46,956 nt of DNA from Phoronis australis (taxonomy: Eukaryota; Phoronida; Phoronidae). The stretch spans positions 597,138 through 644,093 of the forward strand of contig NMRA01000018.1 in NCBI GenBank assembly GCA_002633005.1. Direction: 5' to 3'. The notes beneath the pieces were generated by a model, which did no database searches, was not told where the DNA came from, and was given only the letters and a program-made list of their open reading frames with translations. Of this stretch, positions 34,141-44,682 are shown one piece after another; position 1 is the stretch's first letter, and the number at the start of each line of letters is the position of its first letter. The translations under genes and the position numbers were made by a program.

Positions 34141-34861
34141 CTGCGATTGTTATGGGAAGTTATTTACAGTAACCCGTTTACCAATATGAGATGGAATTCT
34201 TTAAAATTGTAGGAGAAATTACATGTTAATATTTTGGTGACCTTTCCACTAATTGACCTTTCCGGTGCCTTATGAGCCCCGATGAGGGAAACATTCTAAA
34301 CGCAATTAAAAGTATGGTTGATGCTAAGAATCACAGATGTTTTACTTCAAGCACTTCAGAATACAAGATGAATGAATTGGTAAAACTTTCAGAAGAAAAA
34401 TGCACCTAATGACCCCATGGGTGCATCAAATGGCTCGAAAATTCAAAATTCAAACTCAATCGCATTTAGTAAACAGATATTTAATTTTGAAGTCTCTAGC
34501 TCAAAATTTTAGTTTGCACTCAATGACCTTCGACCTATATTTTTTGATTGGTTAAAGGCGAAGGCAACTTTTTTCATGTCATTTTTAGCAAAAATAGGGT
34601 TCGTTGATTATCCCATACATATTTTTTACTTATTTACAGATTTTCGTACTTTAATTAATTACTAGTCGTCTACTCCGGAAGTTACGTGTTGGGAGTCAAG
34701 AATTTCCCGCCAATTTCTTTTCATACAGTGTGACTGGGAGAGCAGTCGAGCCAGTCATTGTTCTACCTCGGTTGTGATAAGTTCGGTCGTCGTTTGCTTT
34801 TGTTTATGAGTCAGTCAACATGCCACGCTGTTGCTGCCTACCGAGATGAATTCATCGTTTC

Positions 34862-35599
34862 ACGTACAGAGGAAGAACTGTCCCACGACACACTCCCACT
34901 GGATGGTGACTTGAGCACCTAAACTGATTACATCCCGCCGTGCGACTCCCTTGTCACACACGTGGCACCTTCTAAATAGCTCCAATACAAGTCCACAATA
35001 AACTTATCAAACTTAGGCTCACCGATCTGTTCATTGGATGACGAACTATCCTTTTCACTGGGTGTCAAACTGGGCCTGTATTCACTCCCACTACTCAACA
35101 TCGCTGCAGGGCTGCTTACAAGCTCTGGGCGAGAGACAACAGCACTCGGGGAATAACTACTAGTTTCTGGAATTGCACGCTATGGGATTGGGTACGTTCG
35201 GAGGCATGGGTGACAGTAGATGAAGTGCCTCTAGTCACTATATATAGTGGCCACAGCTTGCGAGGCTTCTCGCTTCAAAAACGCACATCTCGGGGNNNNN
35301 NNNNGGTTGTGGCGACGGGGCACTGCCGGGAATCAACAGCGACGGTTTGGAACCCTTCTTCAGGCGTTGTTTCGCAGGGACCTTCATCAATTCATACATA
35401 TCTCTGTAGTAATCTGACGGCTGAAAATGCTTGCCACTGCTTTGTGCGTTGCGTGAACGGGTAGCGCTGCGTTCTTCACACGAGTGAGCTAGCCAAGTAC
35501 GGCGAAGTGTGTCATCTTTCGGAAAGCGATGCCTGAGGTACCCAAAGCGCGTGTGAGACGATAATGAGTACATCCTTGTACGCAGCAACAGCGTGGCAT
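34862..35599 (-). pseudogene. Second THAP-domain gene, frameshifted
   Basis: From ATG at 35599 the minus strand reads MPRCCCVQGCTHYRL, the first half of a THAP zinc finger. After an apparent one-base shift it continues in another frame with RFPKDDTLRRTWLAH, GKHFQPSDYYRD and KQRLKKGSKPSL, the rest of the THAP domain. The Cys before the KHF motif is replaced by Ser. Beyond the 9-base gap come a Ser-rich linker (LTPSEKDSSSSNEQ), EPKF and, in a shifted frame, a CHVCDKGV zinc-ribbon-like segment followed by GAQVTIQWECVVGQ. This order, THAP then a CxxC segment, resembles the N-terminal part of some invertebrate THAP proteins. The frame is cut off by the left inverted end. Confidence 0.65.
35296..35304. 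other. Assembly gap of 9 N
   Basis: Nine Ns inside the THAP-like reading region; its true length is unknown, so the frame across it cannot be judged. Confidence 0.95.
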
Positions 35600-35882
35600 G
35601 TTGACTGACTCGTAAACAAAAGCAAACGACGTCCGAACTTATCACAACAGGGGTAGAACAATGACTGACTCGACTGCTCTCACAGTCAGACTGTATGAAA
35701 AGAAATTGGCGCGAAATTCTTGCCTCCCAAAACGTCACATCCGGAGCAGAGGACGAGAAATTAATTAAATTGCGAAAAGCTGTAATTAAGTGAAATATAT
35801 GTCTGGGATAATCAACAGACCTTGTTTTTGCTAAAAGTGACATAAGAAAAGGTTGCCTTTACCTTTAAGCCTATTGCGTAGT

Positions 35883-36545
35883 AAAGTAGGGTGTTAAATT
35901 GGCATGTTGACTTACACCAGTGTGCTGAAATTGAAAAGAATTCCTTAAAAAATGTAGGAGATATAACATTTTGAATGATAGATGACCTTTGCACTAATTG
36001 ACCCTTTCCGGTACATTATAAGCATCTTTTAGAGATTTATTGCAAAGCCCGTGAAAAGTGTGCTTAATGCTGAGAATCACAGTTGTCTAACGGTTGACAC
36101 ATCAGAATACTTGGTGAATGAAAAGGACTAATTTTCTGAAGAACAGCGCATCTAATGACCCCATGGTTGCAATAAATGACCTGAAACTTTGTATTTTGAA
36201 CTAGACGTAGCAATCAGAGTTGTGAATTTGAAGTGTCTAGCTCAAAATTTTATGACCTTTGACCCGTTTTATCTGATTGGATGAGTCGATTGCTTAGAAA
36301 AGTAATTTTTTAATTGTCATGTTGACCTATACCTGTGTACCGAATTTGAAAAAGATAGCTTTAAAACTGAAGGAGGAGTAGCATTTTGAAAATTATATGA
36401 CCTTTGCACCAAACGATCTCCTCCGGTGCAATATGGAATATGATTATATAACGAATCAAAATTTATGTACTGCCAAAAATCATATGCAGAATTTAAAGAA
36501 CATACCTGCACCCATTTTGGAGTTATTAAGCCTCGAAGTTGGTTG
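35883..36545. repeat. DR1-bearing repeat units, second cluster
   Basis: Continues the unit interrupted by the fold-back element and then repeats the family: CAGTGTGCTGAAATTGAAAA, TGACCTTTGCACTAATTGACC, TGACCTTTGACCC (36253-36265), CTGTGTACCGAATTTGAAAA and AAGCCTCGAAGTTGG. It leads directly into the hairpin array. Confidence 0.7.
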
Positions 36546-36600
36546 GAAGAAGAATAAGAAGAATATGTTACATTAATAATAAAATAATTAATAACAATAA

Positions 36601-36942
36601 AGAATAAGAATAAGAAAACCCAGGAACAAGAGTACTCTGCGCTTGCACGCGCACAGTAATAAGAATAAGAATAAGAATAAGAATAAAATTGAAGGAAACC
36701 CAGGAACAACAGTACTCTGCGCTTGCAGGCGCAGAGTAATAAGAATAAAAATAAGAATAAGAATAAAATTGAAGGAAACCCAGGAACAACAGTACTCTGC
36801 GCTTGCAGGCGCAGAGTAATAAAATTGAAGAAAACCCAGGAACAACAGTACTCTGCGCTTACACGCGTAGAGTAATAAGAATAAGAATAAAATTGAAGAA
36901 AACCCAGGAACAACAGTACTCTGCGCTTGCACGCGCAGAGTA
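36601..36942. repeat. Hairpin/AATAAG tandem array
   Basis: Five inverted-repeat hairpins begin at 36635, 36715, 36795, 36851 and 36919, mostly CTCTGCGC-6-GCGCAGAG; the first and fourth have one arm mismatch. Unit lengths are 80, 80, 56 and 68 bp, i.e. 56 plus a multiple of 6, set by the number of AATAAG hexamers. Long minus-strand frames rich in Ser, Tyr, Leu and Phe here (up to 198 codons) are by-products of the repeat. Confidence 0.9.
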
Positions 36943-39719
36943 ATTATGCCGTACACGTTATCGCCACCTATTGCGGTTATTCAAGATTAGACGAGTCATA
37001 TGGAGTTTGTTTTTTTCACTACTGTGAAATTTGTGCACGCTTTGGGAGTTCGGAGTAAGACGGAATTTGAATAACTAGTGAAGGAACATTCACCAAAAAT
37101 TAAACTTATAATCTCTAACGAAGCTCAAAAAATTACCGGCTTGGAGCGCTGCTTAGTCTCGTGACGTATTTGGCGGGGGCAAAGTCACTGTCCTGTGTTA
37201 GCGTGCAATCAAGTATCGTTTTTATACTGTCGGAATAAGAAATTTTAGTGTGAAATTTCGGGTCACAAGGGATACCTGTTTGAGCCGAAACAACACAAAG
37301 TGATACCTAGTCATCGTCATCGTCAGACGAAAATTTGCCGGTGCAACTGGTGTCAGTGACTGTGCCGAGGGCAATGTGGACTCTAGCCATCCAGTCAGCC
37401 AGTTGTCAGCCAATACTCCGGCAGTTCTGTAAACTTGAAGGGTTGGTAAGTTACCGACTGTACCTGTATGAAGACTATCGTACCACTGTGTGTTGAGCTC
37501 CGTTATCCTCGAAATTTCAGACAGCCGTTGACTACCCGGATATAGTTGACTCAGTTATGCTCGTCACCTCGTCGTAAAACTTAGGCTACATCAACATATA
37601 AAGCTAACGGACCGGTGGGCGGCGCATGCAAAATCTGATATAGTCACCCGACACTTCCATTGTTCGTTGCAGCCGTGTAAAAATACTAAAAACTTGAAAC
37701 AAAATGAAACAAGCTCCGATAATTTGTTATAACATGTACGCAACCTAGGTACCGTCAGCGACGAACACATGATAAAAGAATCAGGGGGAAAAGAAACTGA
37801 TAAAGGTCAGGTGACGTAATCGCAAAAAGCCGACTCAAGAAAACACATCACAATTTTACTAGCACTAGCCGATGAACGATCGCTAACATTTCCAACACCG
37901 GTAAATACCGTGACAGAAGTTAGTTTACTCTAGGAACCTGTTTCCTAGGTTTACTCAAGGATGACTTAGTTTTAATGACATTTATTTGAGTCAGATTTTA
38001 TTTGTACATTTTTTACCCATTAAACCTGTAGGCCTATATATACACTGAGCTTTGGGCCAAGGCTTGGGTAACCCGGCGATGGTATGCGATGACCATCCCT
38101 TTAGAAGACGCCTTTTTCGAAGAGTTTGAGCAACCAGGTGCCATACAAAAAGGCATAGCGAACCTTTTACAGCATTGTGGCAAACAATAAAAAATAAGGA
38201 CGATTGATAAAATGATAAATTACGATGTAAACTCTTCAAATATGACATAAGCAATGAATGTGTAAAGCAGCCGATACCCCGCCGTTCACGTCACTGACAC
38301 ATCAGCCAATCAGCGATCGCTTTCAGAATTCAGTGTTTTGACCATGAATTCGAATTGGCTTTTGTTTGGCACGCAAGTCAGGCAAATGTGAGTTTTATTT
38401 GTATGTTAGAACCGATTAAATGCAACATTATTTTGACTACAGTCCCCTTTTAAATAAATATTTACAAATTAGATTTACAAATTGAATTAAAAATAATTAA
38501 AACTTCTGTATGATACACCCAACCTAGAAATGGGGGGCTCGAATTTTTGAGAATGTGTACCTTTTACTATGATTCATGGGGTATGTTCAGAGCTCTGTGT
38601 TGTGCATTCGCTGAATTTTGGTAGTTTCTACCTTCTTAGTGAACTTGGGAACGTGCGTGTGATGTATACAATTAATTCGATAGAGGGCAAATGACTGAAA
38701 CGAAGGGATTCATCATCAGAAATCTTCTGAATTTGTTTTAGTTTTATAAACAGAACCTGACATATTACAAAATACTAACTTATAGCCAGTGACGTTGGTT
38801 ATGAGGTAGATTGCGACTCTCTGCTATCACTTTTCTGCACCTAATGTCGCGTGGCACGTAATTTGGCACGTGTATATAGTACAAATGTATCGAAACGTTT
38901 GCGCGCGCAGATACTAATTTTGGCACTGATGAAATACGGTCGAATGCAAAAGACGAAGTTTCGCGAATCCAGCTAAACGAGTCAAAGAGAAGGACACCGT
39001 GGCGATGCGAAGGTCAGTGATTAATTTGAATTCATAAGCAAAATTTCTTGTACCTGTAGTTTGCTGGCGTCAAAATGCGCAGTAGGGATATTTTCTTGTG
39101 ATTGCTTGTTACTCTGTTGAACTCACAAGCCACGCAGTAACCAGCCAGTTACTGAACTTCTGAAGACTATCGAACAGCCATTTCATAGCTTGAGGATAGT
39201 CATAGAGCACTGTAGCCTTTACAAAGCTGTATACTCGGGAACCCAATGGTCGTCCGCCTAAGCATAAAACCGACTTGTTGTCTTTCTCACCCAGTTATTC
39301 CACTTCAAAGTTATGCTCTGAATAGGATTTGATTTAACTCTCAGAAATACATAGTATTCGTTGATTCAAACTTTTTTTTTTACTCATGTCGAGTGGTTTG
39401 AACTGTGCATTGCTTTTCGGTATCCATTTCACAACGCCTTCTAATGGTCGTCATATGCTGCCGTCTTTTGAAAGAACATAAAACCACGCAAAAAAGGCCA
39501 AGAAAGTAGTGGAAAGTGGTTTACAATAATTTTAGTTCAACCACAAACTGTTCTACTGGTATTTTATCGATTTTTAAATCAATTAAATTTGGTTCAGAAT
39601 TTCAGTTCTGGAAAATGAATCGCTATTGTTCTATTCCAGATAGACCTTACTTGTTTTCTATTTGTATCCTCTTTATTTGACTTTTTGCTCTTGCTGTTCT
39701 TAACACCACTTATCTCCAG
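36943..39719. other. No gene recognised
   Basis: Moderately AT-rich sequence with short frames only. Short motifs such as TGAAGACTATCG recur at about 37468 and 39161, and in inverse as CGATAGTCTTCATAC near 40395, hinting at decayed copies of an old repeat. Confidence 0.4.
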
Positions 39720-39879
39720 GGGCGGATCCGGTATTTTGAGTTGGGGGGGGGGGGGGNGGCAGGGCAATTTTAGCCAGGATTTTGCCCGTCAAACATTCGC
39801 ACCCCCGTACTGCCAAATGGAATCTGGCGGAATTTTAGGGGGGCATGGCCCCCTTGGCCCCCCTCTAAATCCGCCACTG
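39720..39879. mobile_element. MITE, CAGTGGC family, inverse orientation
   Basis: Begins at or just before GGGGCGGATCCGG and ends CTAAATCCGCCACTG; the interior is the reverse complement of the copy at 25586-25742. Flanks ATCTC and ACCTC differ by one base, compatible with a worn 5-bp target duplication. A poly-G run with one N (39757) makes the exact length uncertain. Confidence 0.7.
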
Positions 39880-40072
39880 ACCTCTGCTGTCTTTCTTTTT
39901 CTTTTCAATTGTTTCTTCATTCTGTGTTAACACCTTGTCAACCAAAACAGAACTGTAACCCTTTGAGACTTGGTCTGCGGAAGTTGATCATTGAACCTCG
40001 ATACAGTTGTTCTAATAAATTACCCAATATCGTATTGTTTGATTTTTTTCTCACCTTTAACAGGCAATCATC

Positions 40073-40092
40073 AATAAATAAATAAATAAATA
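40073..40092. repeat. (AATA)n microsatellite
   Basis: Five uninterrupted AATA units. Confidence 0.9.
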
Positions 40093-40634
40093 CCCAAGTT
40101 GCGTTTGCATTTTATTGCTCAATCTCTTCTTTTATTTTTAATTATATCATGCTGTGTTGTATGTAACAGTGCAATATAGTGAAATAAAGTCAATGTTTTA
40201 CTTTATTGGTGGCCATTCTCTATCAATTCAATTATTTTGATTTTCTTCAAATGAATCTAAAATGTCTTAACCAAAAATTTCAACATAAGTTTTGAGGTCA
40301 GTACTGTGTTTTGCTGCACGCGAAAGAAGATGGCGGACGACCATCGGAACCTGACGACGATAGGTAACCGAACTATATACTAAATATATTATGACGATAG
40401 TCTTCATACAGCTAGCTGGCTGGCTAAGACCACTGTGGTACCAAAGGAAATTGGTTACCTTTTCATGCCCAAAAAGCTCTGGGATCCCGGTCTATTATGT
40501 TTGGGACCTGATTGCATGTCGAGTGATATTTATAAGGCCTACTTTAACCTATACGCGGAAGTTTGGTGATCGAACCTGCTAATGACGTCGAGTCGACACT
40601 GACCAACCTTTTGAACTTTCCATGTCAGTGTGTT

Positions 40635-43030
40635 TCAGCAAGGAGTGTACTACTACAGGAGAGTTCACTCCACCATTTTACCATTCGCCGCAATGGTTAC
40701 TGGTCGAAACACTAGCGCTCCAAGCGGTGAATAATCAACACTTAGTTAGGAGCGCAGTCCGAACAACGTAAACACTCATAAATTCATATTTAATGACATT
40801 CAACGTGCAATAAAATTACTGTGTGATTGAAAATGGTTAGAATACATAAACTAACATCCACTTACAATCGAATGAGAAAGAAAAATGTGTATTTTAATCA
40901 ATATTAAAGTGTATTTGTTTTTATTCTCTTGAAGCTCCCTTCAATGGTTTTGTTTCTTGCTTGAGTTCGTAACAAGGCTATTATCTTCCTTATAACAATT
41001 CATACCTCCATGGACTACATAATTTGAATGATTGCTCCTGTGGGTTCAGAGGGGAATTCCCCCCAGGTGCCAGCTAAGGGGGTACCAGGCAAAAACCAGG
41101 TGGGCGCCAAATGGGTGTTGACCACCTCCCATGGGGGTTACATGGGAGGAGTGCTAAACAGATAAAAACCAATGGGAATGTATGCCACATGGGTGTTGAG
41201 CCCCTCCCATCGTCACACATTTTGGTTGCTCCCCTGACCATGGACAAAAGTGTTGCTCCCAGCTCACTGCTGGTTTCATCTCCACCCAACAATTTCGCAT
41301 GTGTTCCCTATTCAATGCACCAGGCTACTAGCAATGCAGACAATTGTTTTGTGCAGTGGGTGTTACACAAGTGAGCTGAAAAAAGCAAGGCAATTCATCA
41401 CTACCACAAAATCGTAGAACAAATTTAGAACATTCCATTATTTCTTAGACATGGCAGTATAAGGTAAACTCAATCCCACTCTCCCACTCACCAACAGTTA
41501 CAAGTCAGTTGCTAATCTGTAGAATAGCTCACAACCTACAAACGGTAGTAACATTGAAAATATCATCAATAATAACTAGTCAAAGTTCAAAATGCCATGA
41601 CAACTGAGCAGCAATCAAAATATTCACTTCCCTCATAGCTTCATACAAAACTGAATTAAAAAGACTTGGATGACAAAACCAAAAGGTATTTTATATACCC
41701 ACTCTTCTTATTATTAATAACAGTAAATATTTCATGTAAGTTAAAGCCAGACCACAAGAGCATATCTGATTCCTAGCCACAACTGGGGCTTAAATTAATC
41801 ACAATCTCCAAAAACGTACCCAATAGGCAACACATACACCAACCAATACAACAAGAAAATCTGACCAACCTTGTCACTCTCTATTAATTCACTAGTAAAC
41901 AACAGCATTTTTCGCCAAAGAAATGCGTTATAAATAAATCCGAAAACTAATTTACTCACAGAAGTGTTTGTCATTGAGAAGCAAAACGATACGGATAGCT
42001 TGGGTTTAACAAAATTTCAGCCCACCATTCAGACTCTGAATGATCCATCAGTTTCCCTTTGGCTTTCTCGAAATCACAGGCTAACCATTCATAAAATGTT
42101 TCAATCTGATCAACCCGTGATGTTCCAGTACTTGCTTTGTCAGACGATAATCAGAAATGCAAAAAAGCCTATTCCAGAGCTGTAATATAATTTCCGGAGA
42201 ACTTTTTCACCCTGACATCTTCATTTTTGGTGGATTCTGGGCATCAAATATTGTTCGGGCACTGCAGTAAATACCAGCTTGTTCTTCATTCATGAACATG
42301 GACTCCTCGAAGTGATGAGAGCATAACTTGCAGTTCTTGGACAAATAGGCTGCATCTCTTTTCATAAGGTCAGCTCCCAGCGCTTGTACCTGAACAGAAA
42401 TCAATGACTGAGAGACTTAGGAACAAACCTCATACTCACTAGGTTCACAGAAGACTGGTAGCCTACACTAAAGTACACTACACTACAGAATTCATGTCGT
42501 ACTGTGATTGTGATGGAGACAAAAGCATTTTGGTATCAACTGAAAACAACTCGAACTCAAATGTTGATCCACGGACATTTTAACAGGGCCGCGCCCCCGC
42601 GTCATTGACACATGGAAGTGAGTTTTCAATGACGCACTGCTTAACTCAAATGGTCCAACTGGCACATTAAAATTATGTTATTTTTTTCACCTTTTCACAG
42701 AGACCCAGAGATTCTCTAACTTGACTCATGACAGACTTGTGGCCCTGTGGTTGTGATTATGCCATGGCCGTGTGACCAGTCATATTACCCATGGCCATGG
42801 GCATGGGTATGTTTTCCTAAAATTATCCCTGCTATCGTACGGGTGACAATTTGGTTTGGAATTCATGGACTGCAAGTATCCAAAAAGCTGACGATCACAT
42901 CGTACGTTCATCATAGCCCTTCCGCCGGCAGCCCGGCTGTACAGTAGGCCTAGCCTACACTGCAGACAACAGTGGCAACGGGACTGCGATCGACTTGTCT
43001 AACAACCGTGAACAGAACACACAGAATGAA
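40635..43030 (-). repeat. Right arm of inverted duplication (block A)
   Basis: Reverse complement of the left arm (190-6290) without the left arm's two insertions. It contains the stretch open on both strands (41074-41374), the segment matching 4646-5100, the THAP exon 2 copy and most of the THAP intron. Outer homology ends near 43030, just before THAP exon 1 would be reached. Confidence 0.85.
42207..42394 (-). pseudogene. THAP exon 2, right copy, truncated gene
   Basis: Encodes the second half of the THAP domain as in the left copy (CKLCSHHFEESMF, ARTIFDAQNPPKMKMSG), about five substitutions in 61 codons including loss of a Pro in the closing motif. The TTTCAG acceptor used by the left copy reads TTTCTG here; the next AG would shift the frame. 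Exon 1 is not present beyond the homology break. It is therefore a broken copy. Confidence 0.75.
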
Positions 43031-43039
43031 TGCCAATTA

Positions 43040-43090
43040 TGACTGGCGGATAGAGCTCGCGTGCTTTACCACTACACCACCACGATTTAA
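43040..43090 (-). repeat. tRNA-like A-box fragment
   Basis: On the minus strand GTGGTGTAGTGGTAAAGCAC resembles a tRNA D-arm/A box, with no B box following. It sits at the outer breakpoint of the right arm and may be a SINE stub. Confidence 0.35.
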
Positions 43091-43711
43091 CTCCTAATCT
43101 GATACTAAGAGACTTACTTGTTGATGGTCCACGGCGTTTGCGCATGAAACCTAATTCTTTTTGTAATGCTTATTACAGGTCTTATATTTTGTGCAATCGG
43201 TTCTTAACAAATTTGTTGTATTTAAAATAGTCTTCAAATGCCGAAAAGACCAAATCCGTGTTTCGTGTTGGCAATAATGACGGGATTGCTTTGGAAATCG
43301 TCTTAAGTTAAGGTTTGACAAAGAGAGAATTATGAGTTTCTGAGTGATTCACTAAGTCTTCGATTAAAATTCACATCTTACCAGCAGCTTCTGTTTTTTC
43401 ATCGTCACTCAGGTTCCATTTTCTTTAAAAAATGAAATTGCACAGTGGAGCAGACGACGGAAACGGAGTCGTAGTGCGCAGCGCCACTGCAGGTCGCCTG
43501 GGATATTGCGGGAGAGCCTATACTTAGCCATAGCTCCGTTATGAATGCGCCGTGTTCTGAATTTGGCACTTGAAATTGGATCTGAGTCCCCCCCTGAAAC
43601 ACCAAAAATGCATACATTTAAATCTTGTTTCATCGGTATAATTTTAATTACCGGGGTTAATTAATGAACTCAACTTTTCCCTTAGCTCTTGCTGTTTTAT
43701 TTTTTTGCGGC

Positions 43712-43756
43712 AGCCAAGGGGGGGGGGGGCCTGCCCCCCTAAATCCGCCTATGCAC
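43712..43756. mobile_element. MITE end fragment (CAGTGGC family)
   Basis: A poly-G stretch followed by CTGCCCCCCTAAATCCGCCTATG matches the right end of the 39720-39879 MITE. It lies immediately upstream of the integrase remnant. Confidence 0.5.
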
Positions 43757-44328
43757 AAGTGGGATTGTACGTATCACATGAGTTCGCCAAAACACTTCCA
43801 GTCAAGCGGAATGGTCGATTCAGCGGTCAAGGCAGCTAAGACGTTACTTCGCAAGTGTAAGAGATCTCAGACAGGTCCCTATTTGGCTATTCTGGAGTCA
43901 CGCAATAACCCCCAACATGATGTGGGTAGTAGCCCAGCTCAACGATTACTTGGTCGCTTCACACGATTTCTGGTGTCCGTCGTAGCCAGATTGTTAGCTG
44001 CACGTGGCGAGGCCTCACACTCGTATTACAGCGACAGTTACAAAATGGATGAAATGACCCGTTCACAAGCTCAACGTTACAATCAACATGCCAAGGACCT
44101 ACTTTACTTTTGGAAGGTGACTCTGTGCGAATTTAACTAAGTCAACATGGCATCAAGGAGTGGGAGAAAACATTTGTGACTAAGCGACTTGGTGACAAAT
44201 CTTATGAAGTGCAAACCCCTAACGGATGGTACACACGCTATAGAGTGCAACTCCGCAAGTCCTATGAGCCTCCATCCACTGTATCGGGCAATCCTCTGTC
44301 TGCGGCACAAACCCGCGTTGATGTATAG
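43757..44328 (+). pseudogene. Ty3/Gypsy-type integrase C-terminal remnant
   Basis: Shows SSPKHFQSSGMVDSAVKAAK, LLRKCKRSQTGPYLAILESR and SSPAQRLLGR, the end of a retroviral-type integrase core. The catalytic Glu position after the SxG motif is Asp here (MVDSAVK). A frameshift near 44110 moves the reading into another frame (EGDSVRI), which meets a stop and then resumes with KEWEKTFVTKRLGDKSYEV and YTRYRVQLRKS, the usual C-terminal domain. The D-D part of the core is missing. No LTR was found beside it. Confidence 0.8.
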
Positions 44329-44682
44329 TCTGTAGTGATAGGAGAAATTGCTCGTTGAAAAAGTATTTTGCTAGGTCTGATCCGCTACTGGCTTTCATCA
44401 AAGTCATTAAACAACCAAACTCACTCGAAGTGCAAATTCTTTCCACTGTTTGTTCGCAGCCCAAACTTTGCCACTTAACTCGACGTTTGAAAAACATCAG
44501 TCGAAAAAAATCCGTGAAACGATGCACTAACTGGATGACCTATTTGGATGCTCGGGAACAGTTCAGTGCAAATTTCACAACAAAAATGTGGTACTTGTGC
44601 TGTTTACGTACTTAACAATTAGTTTTCAATGAAATCAATAGCCTCGAAGTAATTCCCGACTCCCTACGCGCGGGTTTCCATC

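Larger units (their letters stand above)
34554..35868. mobile_element. Fold-back element with ~300-bp inverted ends
   Basis: The left end (from TAAAGGCGAAGGCAAC) and the inverse of the right end (TAAAGGTAAAGGCAAC) stay alignable for about 270-300 bp, through TTTTTAGCAAAAA, GATTATCCCA, CTCCGGA and GTCAGTCAACATGCCACGC. The element splits a DR1-type repeat unit: GATTGG on the left resumes as ATTGC...AATTGGCATGTTGAC on the right. It encloses a THAP-like gene read on the minus strand, whose ATG lies inside the right inverted end. A P-element-like origin is suggested by the THAP domain but no transposase core is seen. Confidence 0.75.

Noticed and set aside
33999-36942. CRISPR-like array of palindromic repeats
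   Set aside because: The setting is a eukaryotic genome, the spacers are not unique (they are the same repeat body plus AATAAG), and there are no cas genes.
36317-36956. Long minus-strand frames of 198 and 122 codons rich in Ser/Tyr/Phe/Leu
   Set aside because: They run through the AATAAG/hairpin tandem array; all frames stay open because the unit lengths and hexamers lack stops, and the product is a pure repeat by-product.
37222-37413. Minus-strand frame LADNWLTGWLESTLPS as an exon
   Set aside because: It has no ATG, no convincing splice sites with matching phase, and the opposite strand is equally open.
43664-43756. ATG-initiated start for the integrase frame at 43664
   Set aside because: This upstream part is a MITE end with a poly-G run; homology to integrase begins only after about 43757.
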